DNA from: Tolypothrix campylonemoides VB511288
Lineage (GTDB): Bacteria > Cyanobacteriota > Cyanobacteriia > Cyanobacteriales > Nostocaceae
Length of the DNA: 64,000 bases
Reading direction: 5' to 3'
Assembly: GCA_000828075.3 (NCBI GenBank)
Contig: JXCB02000023.1
Span: forward strand, 543,937-607,936
The translations under genes were made by a program, and so were the position numbers. The notes beneath the pieces are model-generated. The model saw only the letters and a program-made list of their open reading frames with translations. It did no database searches and was not told the DNA's origin. Shown piece after piece: positions 33,881 through 43,859 of the stretch (position 1 is its first letter; the number at the start of each line of letters is the position of its first letter).

Positions 33881-34963
33881 CTAGCGAACTCCAATAAACC
33901 CAGCCTGCTCAATTGCCTTTTGTCCTTGGTCGGTCAGTAAAAGTCTGGCGTAGCCTTCCCCAGCCTGCTGTTCCCGATTGTTGTTATGCTTAATAATTAC
34001 AAACAAGTTAGTGGTCAGTGGATAGCTGCCATTTTTGATGGCTTCAGTATTAACTTGGTTGCGCTTATGCAAGCACTCTTGGGTTGGCACTTGTGGTTCG
34101 CGGTAAGGAGCAATGAGCCTACTAGGAGTGTGACCCAGTGGTAAAGACTTCACACTACATTGAGGTACGACTGTACGAGCAGAAGCGTAATACAAACCGC
34201 CAGGGGTTTTACTAAGTTTCCGTACCGCTTCTGTAGTGGAATAGACATACTGCACTTGGGAGCTAAACGCTTGATTCTGCAAGTCTTTTTTATCTGAAAA
34301 ATTATCTGAAAATATTACAGTGTCTGCATCTTGAGGACGTTGGGCAAAAGGAGTGATCGGTAGATCTGGTCCTCCTACCTCTTTCCAATTAGTAATTTGT
34401 CCCAGATAAATCTGTTGCAATTGGTCAATCGTTAAACCGGGTACCTTGAGGGATGGGTTAACTACCACCGCTATCCCATCAATACCAACTTGACGTTGCT
34501 CAAGTGTAAAGCCTCGCTGCTTGGCTGTGGTATATTCTGTAGTTGTTAACGGACGGGAAGACTGGGCAAAGTCCAATTGCCCGTCAAGCAACATACGAAT
34601 GCCGGAACCAGAACCAGGATTGCTGTTAGTAGGTTCTACGTAGCGCAACTGTAGTTCTGGGCGATCGCTTTGGATTTGAGAATCTACCAATTGCCGAATA
34701 GGTGCCCAGGCTGTACTCCCACCGTATTTGAATGAGCCGATTGGCATATTCGCAACTGTCCCAAAGCCTGAAGTATCAATTGAGGCAGTGTTTGAACTTT
34801 GACTAGATATATTGTTGCTGCTAACCCACAAGCGTGGTCGTACCAGCAACCAAAACAGCCCGCCAATTACCAGAATTGTCAAGACTTTGCCAATAATTAA
34901 GCCTCTGAGAAAGAGTGCGATTTCTGAGCTAATTACGAGTTTTTTTCGGTTTGTATTATCCAT
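33881..34963 (-). CDS. PstS-like phosphate/anion-binding protein, membrane-anchored
   Basis: Periplasmic-binding-protein fold of 360 residues, anchored by one N-terminal helix (IIGKVLTILVIGGLFWLLV) rather than a cleaved signal. MPIGSFKYGGSTAWAPIRQL, the ligand-loop SNPGSGSGIRMLLDGQLDFA and SSRPLTTTEY match the PBP-like (PstS) superfamily; WKEVGGPDLPITPF and FVIIKHN follow the usual order. No pst permease or ATPase is adjacent, so it may be a sensor or accessory protein rather than a transporter subunit. Confidence 0.82.
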   Translation of the reverse strand: MDNTNRKKLVISSEIALFLRGLIIGKVLTILVIGGLFWLLVRPRLWVSSNNISSQSSNTASIDTSGFGTVANMPIGSFKYGGSTAWAPIRQLVDSQIQSDRPELQLRYVEPTNSNPGSGSGIRMLLDGQLDFAQSSRPLTTTEYTTAKQRGFTLEQRQVGIDGIAVVVNPSLKVPGLTIDQLQQIYLGQITNWKEVGGPDLPITPFAQRPQDADTVIFSDNFSDKKDLQNQAFSSQVQYVYSTTEAVRKLSKTPGGLYYASARTVVPQCSVKSLPLGHTPSRLIAPYREPQVPTQECLHKRNQVNTEAIKNGSYPLTTNLFVIIKHNNNREQQAGEGYARLLLTDQGQKAIEQAGFIGVR

Positions 34964-35440
34964 ATTATTTGTATTAACCCTCCTAGGGGGAAGCTACAGG
35001 GTAAACGCATCTTATGTTTCAAGCGCCCATTGAACAAGATTAGTTATACCGTCGCTACTTTTCGCCGCAATCAATGCAGAAATGATTTCTTTTCTAGATT
35101 TGTTAAAAAAGTTTAAAAAAGTGATTCTCGCTCGGTCGGCAAACTGATTCTCAATGTTGAAGTAAATGCACGCTTTTTGTGGCAATTTGACTTGGTAAAT
35201 CGTGTAGGCAAGTGTTGAACTTTAGCCTACTTCTATTGCCTATACTATTGCCTATAAATATATGAGAGTATTATATCTTGCATCAAGCAACCACAGATGA
35301 GAAAAAAAAGCGTAGCAAACAAATCGGTGAAAATTTTCCTCTGCTGCTCAAGAACTGCTTATTTTGATCACCTTGTCCCCACCACCAATAAGCACAAACG
35401 ATAGAATCGCAATGGTGCTCTCTAATCCATCCCCAACTTG
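34964..35440. other. Divergent intergenic region, no gene seen
   Basis: Separates the PstS-like gene from the U32 peptidase gene, which point away from each other, so both promoters should lie here. The stretch is A/T-rich with a TATACTATTGCCTATAAATA run near 35240-35262. I could not assign promoter boxes with confidence. Confidence 0.4.
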
Positions 35441-38089
35441 ATGAAAGGCGATCGCAAACCAACCCCCCAACTCACCTTACCCACGTTTCAACGCCCTGAA
35501 TTACTCGCCCCCGCAGGTAATTGGGACTGTGCCAAAGCTGCTGTGGAAAATGGGGCAGATTCTATATACTTTGGATTGGATCGCTTCAATGCGCGAATGC
35601 GGGCGCAAAATTTCACGGAGGCTGACTTACCCAAGTTGATGGAATTTCTGCACTGTCGAGGCGTTAAGGGATATGTAACTCTTAATACGCTCGTTTTTCC
35701 GCAGGAACTCAGAGAGGCAGAGCAGTATTTACGCTCAATTATTGCAGCCGGTGTAGATGCAGTAATTGTTCAAGATGTAGGTATTTGTCGTCTTATTCGT
35801 CACTTTTCGCCAGATTTTCCTATCCATGCTTCCACCCAAATGACCATCACCAGTGCCGCAGGGGTGGAATTTGCCAAATCCCTCGGTTGTCAGTTGGTAG
35901 TACTTGCTCGTGAATGTTCCCTTGAGGAAATCGAGAAAATTCAGCGTCAGCTTGTAGAGACGTTGGATACAAAATCTCTACCTTTGGAAGTCTTTGTTCA
36001 CGGTGCCTTATGCGTAGCATATTCCGGTCAATGTTTGACCAGTGAAGCGCTAGGCGGACGTTCTGCGAACCGTGGCGAATGTGCCCAAGCTTGCCGGATG
36101 CCCTACGAATTAATATCTGATGGTCAAGCTGTAGATTTGGGAAATCGCAAATATCTGCTCAGTCCTCAAGACTTGGCAGGGTTAGAGGTGCTGCCAGAAT
36201 TGGTGAAAGCAGGGGTTAGTTGTCTCAAGATTGAAGGTCGCTTGAAAACACCTGAGTATGTGGCTAATGTTACACAGGTTTATCGACAAGCGCTGGATAA
36301 GGTGATGGCGAATTTAAAAAATGTAGAACTCTCGGATGCAACGTCTCCACAAGCACCGGAACAACAAAGGCACAACTTGGAGATGGCGTTTTCTCGTGGA
36401 CTGTATACAGGTTGGTTTCGCGGAATCAACAATCAAGAACTGGTTCATGCTCACTTTGGTAAAAAGCGTGGAGTTTACTTGGGCGAAGTCACCCGCATCA
36501 GCAACGAAAAGGTGATAGTACGGCTACAAGCCCCGATTAAGCCTGGAGACGGTGTTGTTTTTGATTGCGGTCATCCGGAAGCGCAGGAAGAAGGCGGTCG
36601 AATTTATGCGGTGGAACATAAAGGAAAACAAGCAGTGCTAACCTTTGGTCGCCATAACCTCAACCTGCGACGGATACACGTAGGGGACAAGGTTTGGAAA
36701 ACCAGCGATCCAGAACTTGATAAGCAACTGCGTCAGAGTTTTGCTGGAGAAAATCCGCAATTTCAGCGTCCAATTCATATAGAGGTTTATGGAGAAGTTG
36801 GTCAATCCTTAGGGGCGATCGCCCGCGACGAACTCGGTCATGTTGTCCAGGTAGAATCTGCAATGCCCCTTGAAGAGGCGCACACCAAACCCTTCACCAC
36901 AGAACGTTTACAAGAACAGTTTGGTCGTCTCGGTAACACTCCCTTCTGTTTGGGAACTTTGACAAATCATCTCAAAGACGCAGTCATGGTACCCGTGAGT
37001 GAGTTGAACCGAATGCGACGCGAAATTGTAACGCAGTTAGAAAATTTGCGTTCCCAACCTAAACGCTGGCAATTACACTCAAGCGGTTCTCTAAAAGACT
37101 TACTTCCTTCCCCCTCCCTCCCTCCCTCCCTCCCTCCCTCTCTCGTTGTACTCGTCCGAACCTTGAAACAACTACAAGCTGCACTGTCCGCCGGAATCGA
37201 AACACTCTACTGTGAATTTGAAGACCCTCGTGCTTACCGGGAAGCAGTCCGGATGGTACGTCGGGCAAAGAATGAAGATGGAAGAATGAAGAATCAAGAT
37301 GGAAGAATGAAGAATGAAAATGGAAGAATAAAGAATAAAAATATTGCTTCCTCTTCAATCTTGTCTGCTGATTCTTCATCTCCCACTATTTGGGTTGCGC
37401 CTCCAAGAATTACCAAACCAGGAGAAAACTGGATTTTGCAGCAAGTGCGTTCCTGCGAGGCGGATGGCTATTTGGTGCGGAACTATGACCAACTCCAGTT
37501 TTTTGCTAATGACCGTTGCATCGGCGATTTCTCTCTCAACGTTGCGAATGCCTTAACAGCAGACTACTTTAAGCATCAATTTGGTTTGGAACGGGTGACA
37601 GCGTCTTACGATTTGAACATCACCCAATTGCAAGACCTGCTGACAAGTTGCCCACCCCACTGGTTTGAGGTGACAATTCATCAACATATGCCCATGTTCC
37701 ATATGGAACATTGTGTATTTTGTGCCTTCCTATCTCAAGGGACTGACTACACCAACTGCGGACGCCCTTGTGAAAAGCATTCTGTGAAATTGCGGGATAG
37801 AGTGGGGACAGAACATATCCTCCAAGCTGATGTCGGCTGTCGAAATACTGTATTTAATGGTACGGCTCAAACAGGAGCAGAATACGTACAGAACCTGATA
37901 GAGCTTGGTGTGCGACATTTGCGTATCGAATTTGTGAATGAAACACCTGAAGAAGTGACACAAACGATATATCGCTATCAGCAACTATTGCGGGGCGAAA
38001 TCACAGGCTCTCAACTCTGGCGAGAGTTAAAATTGCAAAATCAGCTTGGTGTGACTCGCGGTCCAATGGGAGTGAATACAAGTCGCTGA
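35441..38089 (+). CDS. U32 family peptidase (RlhA/PrtC-like)
   Basis: Large U32 protein (882 aa). The N-terminal domain contains PELLAPAGNWDCAKAAVENG and the family signature VFVHGALCVAYSGQCLTS then GRSANRGECAQACRMPYEL, whose cysteines may bind an iron-sulfur cluster. Homologues include RlhA, needed for 23S rRNA C2501 hydroxylation, so RNA modification is as likely as proteolysis. The C-terminal half has a further Cys-rich site (HMEHCVFCAFLSQGTDYTNC). Two low-complexity stretches look inserted: a proline/serine run near residue 550 (CCCTC repeats at 37108-37142) and GRMKNQD-type heptapeptides near residue 612 (21-nt units, about 37268-37343). Confidence 0.88.
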   Translation: MKGDRKPTPQLTLPTFQRPELLAPAGNWDCAKAAVENGADSIYFGLDRFNARMRAQNFTEADLPKLMEFLHCRGVKGYVTLNTLVFPQELREAEQYLRSIIAAGVDAVIVQDVGICRLIRHFSPDFPIHASTQMTITSAAGVEFAKSLGCQLVVLARECSLEEIEKIQRQLVETLDTKSLPLEVFVHGALCVAYSGQCLTSEALGGRSANRGECAQACRMPYELISDGQAVDLGNRKYLLSPQDLAGLEVLPELVKAGVSCLKIEGRLKTPEYVANVTQVYRQALDKVMANLKNVELSDATSPQAPEQQRHNLEMAFSRGLYTGWFRGINNQELVHAHFGKKRGVYLGEVTRISNEKVIVRLQAPIKPGDGVVFDCGHPEAQEEGGRIYAVEHKGKQAVLTFGRHNLNLRRIHVGDKVWKTSDPELDKQLRQSFAGENPQFQRPIHIEVYGEVGQSLGAIARDELGHVVQVESAMPLEEAHTKPFTTERLQEQFGRLGNTPFCLGTLTNHLKDAVMVPVSELNRMRREIVTQLENLRSQPKRWQLHSSGSLKDLLPSPSLPPSLPPSLVVLVRTLKQLQAALSAGIETLYCEFEDPRAYREAVRMVRRAKNEDGRMKNQDGRMKNENGRIKNKNIASSSILSADSSSPTIWVAPPRITKPGENWILQQVRSCEADGYLVRNYDQLQFFANDRCIGDFSLNVANALTADYFKHQFGLERVTASYDLNITQLQDLLTSCPPHWFEVTIHQHMPMFHMEHCVFCAFLSQGTDYTNCGRPCEKHSVKLRDRVGTEHILQADVGCRNTVFNGTAQTGAEYVQNLIELGVRHLRIEFVNETPEEVTQTIYRYQQLLRGEITGSQLWRELKLQNQLGVTRGPMGVNTSR

Positions 38090-38244
38090 TCAGGTGTACA
38101 GAGTGAAAATCAAGACACAAAACACAAAATATCCCTACCTAATATTTCCGCTACTGAATCTGTTTGTTGAGTGACGTTATTATTTTGGGCATCTAGAATA
38201 GAAAATATATCTAAAGTATAATCAAGGAATATATCTAGAGCAGG

Positions 38245-39186
38245 ATGCCAAAGTTTATGAATTTGACCCTCAACCTGGAGGCGGAATTTTATTTTCAACA
38301 AGGATTACGCCGGAACAAAGCAGCAAAATTTGAAGCAGCAATAGCGAGTTTTGACAAAGCTCTTAGGTGTAAACCAGATTATCCAGAAGCCTTATCTCAA
38401 AAAGGCTTTGCTCTAGGTTCCTTGGGTCATCATGAAGATGCGATCGCTTGCTTTGACCAAAGCCTAAAATTACAATGGAATGGTTGCTGGGTTTGGCACA
38501 ACCGGGGAATCGCGTTAGGTAAATTAGAACGCTACGTTGAAGCAATTAACAGCTTTGACTGTGCCTTAGAATTGAATCCAAATGCCGCTACTATCTGGCA
38601 TAATCGCGGTATTACCTTGTGTGACTGGGGACACTATGCAAAAGCAGTGAAAAGTTTTGAGCGCACTTTGAAGTTGCAACCAAATGCTTACTGGGCATGG
38701 AACAACAAAGGCAATGCTCTCAAACAGCTAGGATATTATAAAGAAGCTCTTGACAGCTACGACCGTGCTATTGAGTTTGACCCTGATAATGTGATGGCGT
38801 GGCAAAATCGAGGCATGAGTTTGCTCGAATGGGGGCGTTACGAAAAGGCGCTTGCAACCTTTGATCGAGTTATAGGAATTCAACCCAACCACGAGAAAGC
38901 TTGGTTAAATCGGGCTATCGTTTTGGAAAAATTACGGCGTTATCCGGAAGCGATCGCAAGCTACAAACAAGCAGCCCAGTTGCAACCATGCGACGATACC
39001 ATCTGGTACAACAAAGCTCGTTGCTATGCTATGGAGAATAATATTGAAGAGGCAATTAACAACTTACAACGAGCAATTCTTTTGTGTCCAGATAAATATC
39101 TACAAATTCTTAGAAATAGCTCCGAATTTGATAAAATTCGTAAGGATGAACGCTTTCAGGCTATGTTTCAAGAGCAAAATTATTAG
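38245..39186 (+). CDS. Tetratricopeptide repeat protein
   Basis: A 313-residue protein made of about eight consecutive TPR units of 34 residues from about residue 14, for example AIASFDKALRCKPDYPEALS, AINSFDCALELNPNAATIWH and ALDSYDRAIEFDPDNVMAWQ. The W-x-N-x-G/A pattern (WHNRGIALGKL, WNNKGNALKQL) is typical of cyanobacterial TPRs. No signal peptide or catalytic domain, so a scaffolding role is likely. ATG 38245 or ATG 38257. Confidence 0.88.
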   Translation: MPKFMNLTLNLEAEFYFQQGLRRNKAAKFEAAIASFDKALRCKPDYPEALSQKGFALGSLGHHEDAIACFDQSLKLQWNGCWVWHNRGIALGKLERYVEAINSFDCALELNPNAATIWHNRGITLCDWGHYAKAVKSFERTLKLQPNAYWAWNNKGNALKQLGYYKEALDSYDRAIEFDPDNVMAWQNRGMSLLEWGRYEKALATFDRVIGIQPNHEKAWLNRAIVLEKLRRYPEAIASYKQAAQLQPCDDTIWYNKARCYAMENNIEEAINNLQRAILLCPDKYLQILRNSSEFDKIRKDERFQAMFQEQNY

Positions 39187-39196
39187 CCTGTTGACG

Positions 39197-39223
39197 GTTG
39201 ACAGTTAACGGTTAACTGTCAAC
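39197..39223. terminator. Hairpin between convergent genes
   Basis: A perfect 13-bp inverted repeat (GTTGACAGTTAAC and its complement around one G) follows the TPR gene by 10 nt and lies between it and the convergent Nif3-like gene. There is no T-run; it may still end transcription from either side. Confidence 0.45.
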
Positions 39224-39257
39224 AACCCTATGACTCGTTTTCCTAAAATTAACTTAA

Positions 39258-39983
39258 TTAGGAATTTAGAAGCACAACGACTTCTAAACTAGACCAACGT
39301 TCGCGCAATACTCCAGCAAGTGCGCGTAAACCCCATACTTCACCACGACGATGACCGACGGCGATCGCCCCAATTTTCGTTTCTTGCACTGCTTGTTCGG
39401 CTGGCTGTCGTAACTGTCCGGTAATGTAAACACTAGCACCACGGGTTGCTGCTTCACGCACGAGCAAGTGCGTCATTGCACCAACAACAGCAATTCGTGT
39501 CACTTCAGCGGGTTCTGCTGGACGTATTTGCTCGTATCCGCCAAATATTTGATTGACACAATTACATAAATGAGCAAAGCTTTGAGTCGGAACCTGTCCA
39601 ATCATACCGATTGCTCTAGCGTCTTTCTCTCCCAGCACTTGTAAACCAGACATTCCCAAGATTTCTGCCAACCTGGGATTGAAAGAAAATGTCAAGCGCT
39701 CATCAAATGGTAAATGATAAGAAATGACGCCAATATCTGGTGCAAGTTGTTCGGGTTCAAGTTTCCAAGGACGATGTAGGAACAGCGCGTCTAAGTTTTG
39801 AGTTCTTACCCATTTGTGTAACTGCGCCGACGGTTCTAAGAGTAACCCCAAACGTTTAACAGGACGTGTTGAAGGCAAATACACACCGCCTCTTTCCTCT
39901 TGAGAGTGTAGCTCAACAGCAAAGAATTGGTTGAGAAATTCTGCAATATCTTCTAAAAAAATCGAATTGCTTCCAGTCGTCAT
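39258..39983 (-). CDS. Nif3-like dinuclear metal centre protein
   Basis: Member of the NIF3/YbgI/YqfO family (241 aa from ATG 39983, MTTGSNSIFLEDIAEFLNQF); a longer frame upstream lacks family character. The usual metal-binding H-H-P site appears as DALFLHRPW and the C-terminal G-H-x-x-x-E as VGHRRGEVWGL, with RIAVVGAMTHLLVREA and ATRGASVYITGQL between. The first His site deviates from the consensus, so metal content may differ. The in vivo role of the family is unsettled. Confidence 0.82.
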   Translation of the reverse strand: MTTGSNSIFLEDIAEFLNQFFAVELHSQEERGGVYLPSTRPVKRLGLLLEPSAQLHKWVRTQNLDALFLHRPWKLEPEQLAPDIGVISYHLPFDERLTFSFNPRLAEILGMSGLQVLGEKDARAIGMIGQVPTQSFAHLCNCVNQIFGGYEQIRPAEPAEVTRIAVVGAMTHLLVREAATRGASVYITGQLRQPAEQAVQETKIGAIAVGHRRGEVWGLRALAGVLRERWSSLEVVVLLNS

Positions 39984-40328
39984 CAGTTGGGGGCGATCGC
40001 TACAATAGACTCTTGCATTTATTCCAAAAAAATGAATAATTAACTGCAGATAAATGCATATGCAATTTTTCACCACACGTTTTATTTTTAAGGCAGGTCT
40101 AATAGCATTGACGACATTCCTAGTAATGATATAGCATTCCTATCTGAGTTGTGAACAAGACTTTTTTATGGAACCACACGAGCCAAGAGAGAACGCAGAG
40201 GAAGAGGAAACAGAGAATGTTCATAAATCATTTAGGTTTGCTATATCACCGCTCAATTACCGACAAATCCTCGAAAACCCTACACTGATAAGTCGTTACG
40301 CTAAAGTTCTACAATTAACGATTACCAA

Positions 40329-41477
40329 TCACCCCTTTATTTTGGCGAATAAAGACTCATACTGAGCAGCTACTGGTTGGGGTAGGGGAAGTAAAAATTC
40401 ACTTTTCTCTAAAACTTCAGAATTAACAAGTAACAAACTGCGTAATGATTCTTGGAAATCAGACGCAGCAATGTCTATAGGAATTGGTGAATTCGTTTTG
40501 GTCAGCAAAGAAATTTCTTTAGCAATGCCAGGATTTAAACAAAAATCTATCCATTCATATAACAAAGCTTGCTTATCTTGACCAAAAGGATTTACCCATA
40601 CATCTGCCCAAAGTGCTGTTCCTGACTGGGGAACCACTGTAGCAAGTTGCGGGTAGCGCCCAATCACTCGTACTACATCGCTTGACCAACCAACTGCTAG
40701 CCAAGTATCCCCAATAATCAGAGGTTCCAAATACCGAGTAGAATCGTAGAATTTTACCTGTTGGTTTAATGAGTGCAGTTCCTTTTCCAAGTTTGGAACT
40801 GTATCTAAATTCTTTGTGTTATAAGATTTTCCCAGCTTTTTTAAAACCAAACCAATCACTTCCCGTGGTTGATTCAAAAGAGAAATGCGCCCTTGCAATT
40901 CATTTCGCCACAACTCACTCCAATCTTTTGGTGTCCAACCCAATTCTTGGAACTTGTCTCGGCGATAAACCATCACCGTACTACCCCAACGGTAAGGAAC
41001 AGCCCAAACTTTTCCTTGAGGATCAACTAGACCTTGGTCGTTACGCGTCACCAATTCCTGCCATTGTTTGGGTAAAGCAGACCACTGTTTTATCTTTGCC
41101 ACTTCTAGTGGTTGTATAAGTTTCTTCTCAATGGCTAAGTCTATCCAGTAATCTCCTAGTGTTACTAGGTCAGGGAAGGTAGCTTTTTGGGATTGGGCAA
41201 ATCGTAAGAAGCGACGCCATCCTTGCTCATCGTTGGTATTTGGTTTCTTCTGCAAGGAGTGCAATTGTTCAAATAAATCCTGTAACTTCTCTACAGGAGC
41301 AAACTTTAACTGCACCTTTTGCTGCAAACCTTTGCTGAATTGATTAACCACCTGACCAGGGATAGAACCTTTTAACAGTTGCACGTTTAGTGTCACCTGT
41401 TTGTTGCCACCACACCCAGCAAGCAGTTGTGAAAGCGCTACAGTACCTATACCTAGCAAAAAAGAACGTCGCTCCAT
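40329..41477 (-). CDS. Extracellular solute-binding lipoprotein (PotD/PotF-like)
   Basis: ABC importer binding protein of 382 residues. The N-terminus MERRSFLLGIGTVALSQLLAGC has a twin-arginine-like RRSFL and a lipobox (LAGC), so it should be a lipid-anchored periplasmic protein. PDLVTLGDYWIDLAIEKKLI, VWAVPYRWGSTVMVYRRDKF and LGWTPKDWSELW are typical of the spermidine/putrescine group. No transporter genes are adjacent. The 40077-40328 gap downstream shows no supported gene. Confidence 0.87.
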   Translation of the reverse strand: MERRSFLLGIGTVALSQLLAGCGGNKQVTLNVQLLKGSIPGQVVNQFSKGLQQKVQLKFAPVEKLQDLFEQLHSLQKKPNTNDEQGWRRFLRFAQSQKATFPDLVTLGDYWIDLAIEKKLIQPLEVAKIKQWSALPKQWQELVTRNDQGLVDPQGKVWAVPYRWGSTVMVYRRDKFQELGWTPKDWSELWRNELQGRISLLNQPREVIGLVLKKLGKSYNTKNLDTVPNLEKELHSLNQQVKFYDSTRYLEPLIIGDTWLAVGWSSDVVRVIGRYPQLATVVPQSGTALWADVWVNPFGQDKQALLYEWIDFCLNPGIAKEISLLTKTNSPIPIDIAASDFQESLRSLLLVNSEVLEKSEFLLPLPQPVAAQYESLFAKIKG

Positions 41478-41953
41478 TGATTTTGACTTTTAGAGTGGAA
41501 AAGCGTGATTTAGTAGCAGTTTCACCAAATCCAAGTGTAGCAAGAATGAAGCCAAACGTTCTGATTGCTTCTATCTTTGGGTGTGCAACACAAAACTTAC
41601 TCAAATCGCTCAAGTCGCATAACTCAAAGCTTTTAAAAGAAAAACTACAACAATGGGTGGAAGACGGGGAGCGAAATATACACAAATGAGCGAATTGTTA
41701 AGTAGCGCTTCTTGTGACTTAGCACTGATGAAACATTAAGCACGAGTACTTATGAAAATAAATTAAAAAAATTAATTTTTTTAAACACAAAACTTTAGTA
41801 ATACTTCTGTAAATTGTGTAGATATATTTCCAAATCCAGATTTAAGTATTGCATTTCAACAGAACATATCAAAAGTTAAAAAAATCATAAGTATAGTTAA
41901 CCTGCCCAAGAGATTGAATACTATAGAGATAGACAAACGGATGAGGGTATTAA
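41478..41953. other. Divergent intergenic region; possible short frame
   Basis: A + strand frame from GTG 41495 to 41689 would encode 64 residues ending LQQWVEDGERNIHK, but it has no ribosome site and no recognisable family, so I do not call it. The rest (41690-41953) is strongly A/T-rich and should hold promoters of the lipoprotein gene and of the coiled-coil gene at 41954. Confidence 0.3.
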
Positions 41954-42334
41954 ATGGAGCCATTACAAAAGCAGGTCCTGACTTTGAGTCAAAAATTGGA
42001 TGCCCTCTACCAGGTGATTGGGCAGCTTGATAGTAAAGTTTCTCGAGCTTTATCAGAAGGTTGCTTAGTAAAAACACAAGAGGCTGACGATAACTTCCTG
42101 GAAAACAGTGACACAAGGCGTTATCAGTTAAAAGGACAGATAAGTTTCAATTCAGAGCTTGAACACAAGGATGTCATCGCAGATGGCATGTATTTAGACA
42201 CTAATCTTCAAGGCGGAGATAGACATTTAACCCCAGAAATTCAAATCCAACGGCTGACAGCACAATTAACAGCCGCATATAATCGCATTGCTGCTTTGGA
42301 AGAGCAATTACTGCTAAAAAGAATTCACTCTTAA
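41954..42334 (+). CDS. Small coiled-coil protein, function unknown
   Basis: A 126-residue protein not recognised as a named family. Both ends are predicted helical with heptad spacing: MEPLQKQVLTLSQKLDALYQ at the start and IQIQRLTAQLTAAYNRIAAL near the end, separated by a polar, acidic middle. No signal peptide or cysteine motif. The ATG is reasonable but lacks a strong ribosome site (ATGAGGG about 10 nt before). It stands alone between divergent neighbours. Confidence 0.65.
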   Translation: MEPLQKQVLTLSQKLDALYQVIGQLDSKVSRALSEGCLVKTQEADDNFLENSDTRRYQLKGQISFNSELEHKDVIADGMYLDTNLQGGDRHLTPEIQIQRLTAQLTAAYNRIAALEEQLLLKRIHS

Positions 42335-42508
42335 GCAAAAAACTCAGAAAGGCGTCAAAACTCAGAATAGGTTTTTCGACCATTTTTTTATGAGTTTACT
42401 GTATGCTTGCTGACTTTACAAAAACTACATGGAAAACCCACCTCACGCGCGGGATGTGGATTAATACCCTGCTCTTAAAGGCTGTTCTTAAGCAAAAAGA
42501 AAATTCTT

Positions 42509-43762
42509 TTAAAGCTCGTTAGATTCAGAATTGTAAGTTCGTAATTCTGAATTCTTTTGATATTGCTCTAATTGAGCTTCAATGGCTTCCAAAAGTTGAT
42601 GTTGTTGCCAACCTCGGCTCAAATGAGCAGCTATACAAGCGCCTCCAGCACCGACACCTTCTTTGACAAAACCCTGCTCGTAAGCTCTTAGTTGCGGATA
42701 AGAGGAATTAGTGAAACTTAGCCCAGTCGCTAGTAACGGCGGAGTCACTCCGTCAGGAGTTATGCTGCTCCTACCCACTAGCCGGGCTAATTCTATTGTG
42801 CTACCCGTTGGGTCTTCTGCTACCCAACGGGTTGTTCCGATGACGACTTCTTCTGGTCGCCAAGATAAGGCGTAAGCTTGAGCAATAGCACACATGAGAG
42901 CATAAACGGCAAGCATTTGCGTCCCACCAGCAAGCAAAACGCCACAACTGCGACTTAGAGCGATCGCCATCCCAGCGACTACAACTTGCATGGGATCGCC
43001 TACTGCAGCCACAAGTTCCAGGGGATCATGTGGGGGGGATGAGGGAGTGAGGGAGTGAGGGAGTGAGGGTTCGGAGGGGGATGAGGGAAAAACTCGTAAT
43101 TTTGAATTGATTTGTTCGCGACTCCTCATCCTTTCCAGCCCAGCTTGCACCACAGCCCACTTTTGCTCATGATTGCAAATGGGGTGGCTGCTGTTGACTT
43201 TTCCTCCTGCTGGTATGCCTAAGCCAGTTAAAATTGCCAGGGCGGTTGTCGTTCCTCCTACGACACACTCGCTTAAAATGAAGTACCCGTTTTCGGTTTT
43301 GCTACTTAGTCGTTCACCCCAAACCAGCCCTTGTTTGAACAAGTGGTGTACGGTTGCTAGTTCCATAGCAGCACCTTGACTCAAACACTGAGCCGGATAG
43401 CCACCTAAATCAATGGCTGGGACAGCAGGAGGCTGAGGTAAACCAGCATTGAATAAATAAACCGGAATATTTAGTGCTTCAACCACGGCGCGGGAAATGA
43501 AGACAGGGGAAGCCCCAGCCGCTAATGGTGGTAAAGGATACTTCGGCTTATGTACAGAACCGTAGTATAAAAATTCAGCATCCGCACAAGCCGTGTATTT
43601 CCTATCTTCTGGAGTGCGACCTGCTGCGGAAATTCCCTCAATCAAACCAGTTTCGGTAAATCCTAGAACACAGGCAAATATGGGTAAACAACCGCGATAC
43701 TTAGCTGTCCATTGCTGAGCCTGTTCAATCTGAGTATAAATGCGAATAAAGTCATTAGTCAT
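42509..43762 (-). CDS. cobT: Nicotinate-nucleotide-dimethylbenzimidazole phosphoribosyltransferase-like protein
   Basis: TIGR00303-type CobT relative of cyanobacteria (417 aa), presumed to activate the lower ligand for cobalamin or pseudocobalamin synthesis. IFACVLGFTETGLIEGISAA, DLGGYPAQCLSQGAAM, ECVVGGTTTALAILTGLGIP and LLAGGTQMLAVYALM are recognisable blocks, including glycine-rich phosphate loops. Residues around 228-250 (PSLPHSLTPSSPPHD) derive from a GAGTGAGG repeat at 43038-43088 that seems inserted without breaking the frame. Confidence 0.85.
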   Translation of the reverse strand: MTNDFIRIYTQIEQAQQWTAKYRGCLPIFACVLGFTETGLIEGISAAGRTPEDRKYTACADAEFLYYGSVHKPKYPLPPLAAGASPVFISRAVVEALNIPVYLFNAGLPQPPAVPAIDLGGYPAQCLSQGAAMELATVHHLFKQGLVWGERLSSKTENGYFILSECVVGGTTTALAILTGLGIPAGGKVNSSHPICNHEQKWAVVQAGLERMRSREQINSKLRVFPSSPSEPSLPHSLTPSSPPHDPLELVAAVGDPMQVVVAGMAIALSRSCGVLLAGGTQMLAVYALMCAIAQAYALSWRPEEVVIGTTRWVAEDPTGSTIELARLVGRSSITPDGVTPPLLATGLSFTNSSYPQLRAYEQGFVKEGVGAGGACIAAHLSRGWQQHQLLEAIEAQLEQYQKNSELRTYNSESNEL

Positions 43763-43814
43763 GAGTCATTAGTTAAGAATTATTCAAATAATGACAAATG
43801 ACCGATAACAATTT

Positions 43815-43846
43815 TATTTTGAATTTTGAATTTTGAATTTTGAATT
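43815..43846. repeat. Heptanucleotide tandem repeat (AATTTTG)
   Basis: About four units lie between the CobT-like and DUF2232 genes. The same unit recurs near 52128-52157, and copies of TCATTAG-type heptamers flank it at 43757-43775. Confidence 0.75.
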
Positions 43847-43859
43847 CCCCTTAGGGGGA

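Noticed and set aside
40168-40365. 65-residue + strand frame overlapping the solute-binding protein gene end
   Set aside because: Acidic, short, no recognisable motif, and it overlaps the 3' end of a well-supported gene.
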